This document shows, piece by piece, positions 58,593 through 64,000 of a DNA stretch of 64,000 nt. The translations under genes and the position numbers were made by a program. The DNA is from Armatimonadota bacterium (lineage in GTDB: Bacteria; Armatimonadota; Fimbriimonadia; Fimbriimonadales; Fimbriimonadaceae): the NCBI GenBank assembly GCA_016789105.1, contig JAEURN010000011.1, positions 62,001 to 126,000 of the forward strand. Reading direction: 5' to 3'. Each line of letters begins with the position of its first letter. The stretch's first letter is position 1. The notes under the pieces were generated by a model. It made no database searches and had not been told where the DNA came from. It worked only from the letters and a program-made list of their open reading frames with translations.

Positions 58593-59410
58593 CTTGCCAC
58601 CTCAAACACATTCCTTGCGGTTTCCAGGAGTCTCACCCGTTGCAGGGTTCCGGGGACTTTGCCGTCCAAGCGGTTAAAGATTTCCTGGGCGACGACCTCG
58701 CTGGTCGTGTTTTTGCCGGCGAATTCGGGGATGTCTTGGTCAAGATTCCGGTGGTCGTATCGGTCGACGACCTCTGTTCCGCAGACGGCATCCAACTCGC
58801 TCAGGTCGAGCATCATCCCGGTGGCCTCATCAGGGGTACCGCTGACGGTCACTTCCAACACATAGTTGTGGCCGTGGCCGTTGGGGTTGTTGCACTTGCC
58901 AAAAAGCCGGAGGTTTTCTTCGCGGCTCAGATCAGGGACATCTAGCCGGTGAGCAGCGGCGAATTCATAGGTGCGGGTGATTGTCAACATGTCGTTTGCT
59001 TTGTGCCACTCGCCATAGAGGAGGGGCGTTTCTTCAAGTTTCAGGGCGGTGGTTTCGACCCCACCCGGCAAGCCTTGCAGTCGGTCGCGGAAGTAGAGCA
59101 GTAGGTTTTCCAGGCTGGGAGCGCGGCTCGCGAATTCGGGGATCTCGTCGTTGATCGACTTTTGGTCAAAGGCGTCGACAACCCTTTCTTGAAGGACGTC
59201 ATCGATCCACTTGATGTTGACGACCATCCCGTTTTGGGGATCGACGGGCCCCCCGGCCGAAACCCACAGGACGTAGTTGTGCCCATGGTTGAACGGCGAA
59301 GCCCATGCCCCGAAAAGGGATCGATTCTCCGCTTCGGATTTGCCTTTGAGCCAATAGCGGTGCCCGCTGGAAAACGAGACTTTGCGGGTGAGTGTCACCA
59401 TTTCAGGCAT
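58589..59410 (-). CDS. Fused double 6-pyruvoyl-tetrahydropterin/6-carboxytetrahydropterin synthase-like protein
   Basis: 273 residues made of two PTPS/QueD domains in tandem. Domain 2 (141-273) looks active: zinc His154, His179, His181; Cys173 in GKCNNPNGHGHNY; Asp219-His220 in YDHRNLD; Glu263 in LLETARN. Domain 1 (1-138) keeps the zinc histidines (His17, 42, 44) but has Trp36 where Cys173 aligns and Gln83 where His220 aligns, so it is probably inactive. Domain 2 resembles animal PTPS closely. It may convert dihydroneopterin triphosphate in pterin or queuosine synthesis. Overlaps flanking genes by 4 and 8 bases. Confidence 0.85.
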   Translation of the reverse strand: MPEMVTLTRKVSFSSGHRYWLKGKSEAENRSLFGAWASPFNHGHNYVLWVSAGGPVDPQNGMVVNIKWIDDVLQERVVDAFDQKSINDEIPEFASRAPSLENLLLYFRDRLQGLPGGVETTALKLEETPLLYGEWHKANDMLTITRTYEFAAAHRLDVPDLSREENLRLFGKCNNPNGHGHNYVLEVTVSGTPDEATGMMLDLSELDAVCGTEVVDRYDHRNLDQDIPEFAGKNTTSEVVAQEIFNRLDGKVPGTLQRVRLLETARNVFEVAR

Positions 59411-60275
59411 CCCTCCGGAAGGGTATCCCGAGGCTTTGGGGTTGTTTGGTCCCTTTGCCGACCACGATCAGGACCGCCAACGCAGCCAGGTAAGGCAATG
59501 CCAAAAAGAACTGGATTGGAACGGGGGACTTGCCCTGCACCGAATATTGGAGCCATTCGAGGAATCCGACGAGCATGGACGCCGCCACCACCCAACCAGG
59601 CTTCCACCGGCCGAAAGTCACGAGCGCAATCGCGATGAATCCCCGCCCGGATGTCATGTTTTGGACAAAGCTTTGGGAGATCCCCAAGGTTAGGTAGGCA
59701 CCGGACAGCCCGGCGCAAGTGCCACAGAACGCTTGGCCAAGCAGGCGGAGTCGGATGGCCGAAAATCCCGCGCTTTCGACCGCTGGCGGGTATTCGCCAG
59801 CGGCCCGCATGGCCAACCCGGTTTGGGTTCGGAACAAGAGCCAGTAGGCAGCGGCTGCCATAACCGGCAAAACTAGAAGGACGGGATCGATGATCCCGGC
59901 CACTTTCGGAAAGCCGGGCACCTGGCTCAATTGGCGACCCTGCGCGGTGGCCAGATCGTAAAGGGTTCCGGTCAATCCCAACCCAAAAAGGTTGACGGCG
60001 GTGCCGGCGACGACCTGATCCGTGGCCAGAACAACCGTGAAATAAGCTTGGGCCATCGTCAATGCCAGGGCGGCAAGGACGGCGGCTAGCAATCCAACCC
60101 AGGGCGACCCAGAGGCGGCACTCGCTGATACCGCCACAAAACTGGCCGTCAGCATCGTCCCTTCCAGGCCGATGTTGAGGACTCCCGACCGCTGCCCCAC
60201 CGTTTCCCCGATCGCGGCAAAGCAAGTCGGGGCCGTGAACTGGATGACCCTCAAGATGATTAAGGCCGGATTCAT
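59403..60275 (-). CDS. BMP-type ABC transporter permease (second)
   Basis: About 290 residues from ATG 60275 (MNPALIILRVIQFTAPTCFAAIGETVGQRSG). It is a hydrophobic permease of the YufQ/NupQ-like group: ERSGVLNIGLEGTM-like GQRSGVLNIGLEGTM, FGLGLTGTLYDLA, RAAGEYPPAVESAG and GRGFIAIALVTFG. Nine or so helices. It forms half of the membrane channel with the permease encoded just upstream (ATGA overlap). Substrates of this family are nucleosides or, in spirochetes, riboflavin. Confidence 0.9.
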   Translation of the reverse strand: MNPALIILRVIQFTAPTCFAAIGETVGQRSGVLNIGLEGTMLTASFVAVSASAASGSPWVGLLAAVLAALALTMAQAYFTVVLATDQVVAGTAVNLFGLGLTGTLYDLATAQGRQLSQVPGFPKVAGIIDPVLLVLPVMAAAAYWLLFRTQTGLAMRAAGEYPPAVESAGFSAIRLRLLGQAFCGTCAGLSGAYLTLGISQSFVQNMTSGRGFIAIALVTFGRWKPGWVVAASMLVGFLEWLQYSVQGKSPVPIQFFLALPYLAALAVLIVVGKGTKQPQSLGIPFRRDA

Positions 60276-61297
60276 TCCACCTCTCCTGACCGGGTCTGAT
60301 GACGGGAGAACACGGCGTTCACGCCGATGAATGCGAGCACGGCGAGTCCTTGGATCGCAGGAACCAGCGAGTTCCCGATCGGCGTGAACCGTTTGAGCAC
60401 ATCGGATCCAGCAAAGAGCCCGCCGAAATAGAGGCTGCTGGCAAGGACTCCCCACGGGTTGAGCCCGCCAAGCAAAGCGACCGGGATCGCGATGAAACCC
60501 CAGTTCTGGCTGAACCCGTCGGCAAGACGGCCCGTGACGCCGACGTAGTCGATGGCGCCGGCTAGGCCGCACAGTCCCCCGCTAAGGGCCATCGCCCCGA
60601 TTTGGATCCGGCCGACATCGATGTGGTTGGCCCGGGCGGCCCGGGGGGCCCCGCCCACCACCCGCAAATCCAACCCGGCGCGAGTGTGCCATAGATAGAG
60701 CCAGACCCCCGTGGCTGCGGCGAGGGTCGCAAACACGCCGACGTGCAGGTCCGATTGCCGGTCGAACCGCATCAACATGGCGGCGTTTGGCAACGGGTCG
60801 GTGACAAAGACCTGCCTCTTCGCCTCTTGCAGCGGGCCTCGGATCACCCACTCCAGAGTGAAGAGGGCCAAGAAGTTCATGAGGATGGTGGAGATGACGA
60901 CCTGGACCCCTCTTTTGACATGGAGCCACCCCGCAAATGCCCCCACCCCTGCCCCGAGCAAAGTCCCGGAAGCCAAGAGGAGGGGTGACAATCCCCCGGG
61001 GCTGACCCCGGCCAAAATCTTGGCGCAGGCCGCACCTCCGATGCCGCCGAATACGTACTGGCCTTCCCCGCCGATGTTGTACATCCCAGCCCGCCATGCC
61101 ACGACGATCCCCAGTCCGCAAAGGGCCAGCGGGGTTGCTTTGACCAAGGTCCTGCCGATGGCGACCGGGCCGACGGCCGCCCCCTGCCACAAGTATCCGA
61201 GCCCCTGCCCCACATCGACGCCGAACACCGCCAAGGTGACCGCTATGGCAGCCGCCATGCCCAAGAAAACGGCGACCGACTGGATCAGGCCCTTCAC
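60272..61297 (-). CDS. BMP-type ABC transporter permease (first)
   Basis: A 341-residue permease of the YufP/NupP-like type: long N-terminal hydrophobic region, AGMYNIGGEGQYVFGGIGG, LHVKRGVQVVISTILMNFLAL, LRVVGGAPRAARANHID and GFIAIPVALLGGLNP. It pairs with the permease downstream. Both overlap neighbours by four bases, so the operon is compact. Confidence 0.9.
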   Translation of the reverse strand: MKGLIQSVAVFLGMAAAIAVTLAVFGVDVGQGLGYLWQGAAVGPVAIGRTLVKATPLALCGLGIVVAWRAGMYNIGGEGQYVFGGIGGAACAKILAGVSPGGLSPLLLASGTLLGAGVGAFAGWLHVKRGVQVVISTILMNFLALFTLEWVIRGPLQEAKRQVFVTDPLPNAAMLMRFDRQSDLHVGVFATLAAATGVWLYLWHTRAGLDLRVVGGAPRAARANHIDVGRIQIGAMALSGGLCGLAGAIDYVGVTGRLADGFSQNWGFIAIPVALLGGLNPWGVLASSLYFGGLFAGSDVLKRFTPIGNSLVPAIQGLAVLAFIGVNAVFSRHQTRSGEVE

Positions 61298-62715
61298 GTG
61301 GCTTCACCTAGGAACTGCTCACCCAGGATCCCGCGGCTCATGAATTGGCAGCTGTCGGCAACCTCGGCCAGCTCCTCCAGATCGGTCGAAAACAAGATGA
61401 CGGCGGCTCCCCGGGCGGCGGCTTCTTTGAGACGCGAATGGACATAGCTGGTTGCCTTGATGTCCAGCCCACGCGTCGGGTTGACGGCGACGACGAAATC
61501 GGGTTGCCGCCCCAAGGTTCGCGCCACGACCACTTTTTGTTGATTCCCTCCGCTTAAGCTGGAGACGGGATCGGCGGGAGAGCCTGCCTTGACCTGGAAT
61601 TCTGAAACAAGGCCCTCGGCATGGGCGCGGACGCGGCCTGGCAGGAGGAACGGCCCTGCGCAAACGCCTTGGGGCACTCCCCCAATGAGGAGGTTTTCTT
61701 CGATGCTGAGGGCCATTGCGAGCCCGTCGCTTTGCCGGTCTTGCGGGATGTAGGCAGTCCGTTGTGGCCTCAAAACAGTTCCCGATTCCGGTTTGCGGAC
61801 CCCGGCCAAACACTCGGCCAATTCAACCTGTCCGTTGCCATCGACCCCGCCGATACCCAGGATCTCTCCCCGACGCACGGAAAGGGTGGCCCCATCGACA
61901 ACCAAAGCCCCCCGGTCATCCCTAATTCGGACGGATTCGGCTCCGGCAGCCGCTTCTCCCCAAGGTTTTGAAGTTGTCGCTTCCCCCCGTGGCGGCAATC
62001 CACCGACCATCCATTCAGCAAGTTGGCCCGGGCTTGTCTCCGAGATTGGGCACGAGGCCACCACCACCCCTTTCCTCAGAACCGTGACCCGGTCGGCCAC
62101 CGACATGACTTCGCTGAGTTTATGGGCGATAAGGATGACCGAGCGCCCTTCGGCCTTGAGCCGGCGCAGGACGGCGAAAAGTTCTTCGGCTTCATCGGGG
62201 CTGAGCACGGCCGTCGGTTCATCCAAGATGAGGACATCGGACTGGCCGGAAAGGGCTTTGAGGATCTCCACCCTTTGCTGGGCCCCCACGGGGAGGTCTC
62301 CGGCGAATGCATCAAGGTCGATTTCCCAACCAAGTTCTTTGGCTTTTTGGCGGGCCGATTCCCCGGTTTGCCCGGAGGGCACCGGTCCGAGCCCCCCTGC
62401 CACTTGGGCCAGCACCAGATTTTCGAGAACCGTGAGTTGGGGCACAAGCATAAAGTGCTGGTGCACCATGCGGATGCCCAGTTCGCGGATTGCGAACGGT
62501 TTGCCGAATGGCAACGGGCGGCCATCCAAAGCGGCGACTCCGGAATCTGGGGTGACAAACCCGGCCAGCACCCCCATGAGGGTCGATTTGCCGGCCCCGT
62601 TCTCGCCGAGTACGGCATGCACCTCCCCGGGGCGGAACTCAGCCGAAACCTGGCTGAGGGCCCGCACCGGGCCATAGGTTTTGCAAATGCCCTGGACGGA
62701 AAGCATTCCGGCCAT
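61294..62715 (-). CDS. Duplicated ABC ATPase of a BMP-type importer
   Basis: 473 residues with two nucleotide-binding halves. The first has GENGAGKSTLMG (Walker A), VGAQQRVEILKALSGQSDVLILDEPT (signature/Walker B). The second has a degenerate Walker A (GVDGNGQVELAECLAG), LSGGNQQKVVVARTLGR and VAVNPTRGLD. This is the YufO/RbsA-like layout of nucleoside importers, in which only one site hydrolyses ATP well. The product is the energising subunit for the two permeases encoded downstream. Confidence 0.92.
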   Translation of the reverse strand: MAGMLSVQGICKTYGPVRALSQVSAEFRPGEVHAVLGENGAGKSTLMGVLAGFVTPDSGVAALDGRPLPFGKPFAIRELGIRMVHQHFMLVPQLTVLENLVLAQVAGGLGPVPSGQTGESARQKAKELGWEIDLDAFAGDLPVGAQQRVEILKALSGQSDVLILDEPTAVLSPDEAEELFAVLRRLKAEGRSVILIAHKLSEVMSVADRVTVLRKGVVVASCPISETSPGQLAEWMVGGLPPRGEATTSKPWGEAAAGAESVRIRDDRGALVVDGATLSVRRGEILGIGGVDGNGQVELAECLAGVRKPESGTVLRPQRTAYIPQDRQSDGLAMALSIEENLLIGGVPQGVCAGPFLLPGRVRAHAEGLVSEFQVKAGSPADPVSSLSGGNQQKVVVARTLGRQPDFVVAVNPTRGLDIKATSYVHSRLKEAAARGAAVILFSTDLEELAEVADSCQFMSRGILGEQFLGEAT

Positions 62716-62724
62716 TGCGGCCCG

Positions 62725-63741
62725 TTAGAACTCGTCCTTTGGTGCTTTGAACACACCTTCGACCATTTGCAGTTGTCGTTCGGTGATGGTTTCCTTGAGG
62801 CCGGCCGGGAGGATCGAGGCGTTGACGGGATTGAAGATGAAATCCACCCCACCCTGCTTCATGCCGACAAGTTCCACCGCACCTTTGTACGTCCCGTCTT
62901 TGACCCTTTGGGCCAAGTCGATGAACGGCTCATCGACTTTGACAATGGCGGAAGCGATGAACTGCTTGCTGAGTTTATTTTGGTCTTCGTTGGCGCCAAA
63001 GCACCAAACTTTGCGTTCTTCGCAGGCTTTGACGAATCCACTGACGCCGCTGTTGGTTTGGTGGATCAGGACGTCAGCACCTTCATCGATGGCTTGAAGC
63101 GTGGCCTGCTGGGCCGCCGCGACATCGTCGTTTTTGCCGGTGAACTTTTCGATGACAACGATTGCGGGGTTGGATTCTTTGGCTCCGGCGGCAAAGGCTT
63201 TGAACGTAGACCGGATGCTGGGGACATCGGGGCCGCCAATCATGCCGACCTTACCGGTTTTGCTCAACTTCCCGGCGATCATGCCGGCGAGGTAGAACCC
63301 TTCTTCCAAATAGAATCGGATTGCGCCGACGTTGTTGGCCGTGCCGGCCCCCCCGCTGGTGACAAAAACGGTGTCGGGGAAATCTTTTGCCACTTCCAAG
63401 GCGGGGGCATTGTATTCAAACCCGTGGCCGATGACCAGGTTGTAGCCGTTCTGCGCATAGTTGCGCATGGCATCTTTAATATTGGCGTCTTTGGTGACTT
63501 CTTGGTTGACTTCGGCCGAGTCTTTGTCTTTAACGGCCATGAGCCCATGGTAGGCGATGGCGCTCCACCCGCTGTCGTTGACGCTGGCGGGAGTGAGCAG
63601 GGCGACTTTGAGTTTGCCTTCCACCTTTTTCCCGGGGAGGCTATCCGGCTTGACGGAGACCTCGGTGGTATCGGGTGCGCCACCGGAGCATCCGGCCAAC
63701 AGCACACAGGCGGCAAAGAATGCGGCAAAGGGACGTGCCAT
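62725..63741 (-). CDS. BMP-family substrate-binding lipoprotein
   Basis: About 338 residues from ATG 63741 (MARPFAAFFAACVLLAGC), with a lipobox LAGC at residues 15-18. Landmarks are KVALLTPASVNDSGWSAIAYHG, NYAQNGYNLVIGHGFEY, GKVGMIGGPDVPS, DVLIHQTNSG and the C-terminal QGGVDFIFNP. It is the Bmp/Med family of nucleoside-type binding proteins, anchored at the membrane. The start is favoured over ATG 63750 because TACAAT lies seven bases upstream and the lipobox fits. First gene of the operon. Confidence 0.9.
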   Translation of the reverse strand: MARPFAAFFAACVLLAGCSGGAPDTTEVSVKPDSLPGKKVEGKLKVALLTPASVNDSGWSAIAYHGLMAVKDKDSAEVNQEVTKDANIKDAMRNYAQNGYNLVIGHGFEYNAPALEVAKDFPDTVFVTSGGAGTANNVGAIRFYLEEGFYLAGMIAGKLSKTGKVGMIGGPDVPSIRSTFKAFAAGAKESNPAIVVIEKFTGKNDDVAAAQQATLQAIDEGADVLIHQTNSGVSGFVKACEERKVWCFGANEDQNKLSKQFIASAIVKVDEPFIDLAQRVKDGTYKGAVELVGMKQGGVDFIFNPVNASILPAGLKETITERQLQMVEGVFKAPKDEF

Positions 63742-63754
63742 ACAAATCATTGTA
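63741..63754. promoter_or_regulatory. TACAAT box and inverted repeat at the BMP lipoprotein start
   Basis: The minus strand has TACAAT (plus 63749-63754), seven bases before ATG 63741. TACAA-ATCA-TTGTA (63741-63754) is also a perfect inverted repeat, overlapping the start codon. It may act as operator and leaderless -10 together. Confidence 0.4.
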
Positions 63755-63804
63755 CGGTGTTCTACCGGATGAAATCGTCAAGATTCGCCGGCCGGGGCCG
63801 ATTC

Positions 63805-64000
63805 TCACGCATCTTGCGGCACAAGTTCGATCAGCGAGACTTCGGGCCTTGAGCCGAGCCGCATGTGCAGGCTCCACCGCGTGAGGCCCCGGGTGACATA
63901 GACCAGGTTCTTGCGGCCCTGGACGAGCCCCCGCACAAACTTTTGGCCATATTTGCTGGGTGTGCCCATGGCGTGGCCAAATAGGTTGATTTGGCCGCCG
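63805..64000 (-). CDS. Metallophosphoesterase, C-terminal part (cut by window edge)
   Basis: Only 65 codons, ending at TGA 63805-63807; the frame is open at the right edge. The visible part shows GGQINLFGHAMGTPSKYGQKFVRG, YVTRGLTRWSLHMRLG and SRPEVSLIELVP, the C-terminal pattern of YkuE-like calcineurin-fold phosphoesterases, which cleave phosphate esters or UDP-lipid precursors. The histidine ligands are mostly outside the window. It is not part of the BMP operon: 63 bp separate them. Confidence 0.75.
   Translation of the reverse strand, partial: GGQINLFGHAMGTPSKYGQKFVRGLVQGRKNLVYVTRGLTRWSLHMRLGSRPEVSLIELVPQDA

Noticed and set aside
62023-63852. A 609-residue plus-strand frame opposite the ABC ATPase and BMP lipoprotein
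   Set aside because: Antisense to two well-recognised genes; GC-rich codon bias creates the long frame.
1-64000. CRISPR array, rRNA operon, insertion sequence or transposase gene
   Set aside because: No regular direct repeats with spacers, no rRNA signature and no transposase or integrase motif were seen in either strand.

Overview
The window is a GC-rich bacterial chromosome segment with housekeeping genes (rel, dtd, dgt, rsmA, queG, metF, two penicillin-binding proteins), secreted proteins with PEP-CTERM sorting tails, beta-barrel-like secreted proteins ending in F, and many short promoter-to-start distances. PEP-CTERM tails together with outer-membrane-type barrels point to a diderm; the mix recalls Armatimonadota (Fimbriimonadia-like), but that placement is an inference from gene content, not from a marker-gene comparison.

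Layout. 1-3273: minus-strand membrane and export genes (DsbD-like N domain cut by the edge, a secreted esterase, HupE/UreJ, a four-repeat membrane protein). 3401-5127: a head-to-tail duplication of a secreted protein, the first copy broken by one stop codon. 5192-8611: a nucleotide-sugar-type epimerase and two PEP-CTERM proteins with readable promoters and terminators. 8695-18890: a dense patch of small cytosolic families (three DinB proteins, DUF1905, YdeI, DUF1801, YCII, a 3-demethylubiquinone-methyltransferase-like VOC protein, AraC-GyrI, an ECF42-type sigma factor), ending with an exported beta-carbonic anhydrase and a DUF2490 barrel.

19893-28963 is a more AT-rich island next to a tRNA-Glu gene. 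It holds only two very large convergent genes: a SIR2-domain protein with a STAND-like but P-loop-less centre, and a restriction-endonuclease-like plus STAND NTPase plus helical-repeat protein of Avs-like layout. tRNA-3'-end-like repeats lie at the left end, between the genes and at the tRNA. No integrase is present. This is the best candidate in the window for an undescribed (antiphage) system.

29030-41218: cell envelope genes (LysM-SH3-NlpC/P60 hydrolase, two GT2 glycosyltransferases plus O-antigen-ligase-like polymerase, PBP2, PBP1A, an ECF sigma/anti-sigma/RseB-like set, a small barrel protein). 41354-57490: metabolism and information processing, with tRNA-Leu(GAG), a PEP-CTERM nuclease, the stringent-response enzyme, a G5-3D protein before rsmA, and an operon of two membrane-anchored paralogs behind a short GspE/PilB-type ATPase. 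57888-63741: one tightly overlapping operon coding for a BMP-family nucleoside-type ABC importer, a fused double pterin-synthase protein whose first half lacks the catalytic Cys and His, and an SDR reductase. A metallophosphoesterase is cut by the right edge.

A recurrent regulatory theme is a TAnnnT box (often GTAGACT) 6-11 bases before the start codon, which suggests frequent leaderless transcription.
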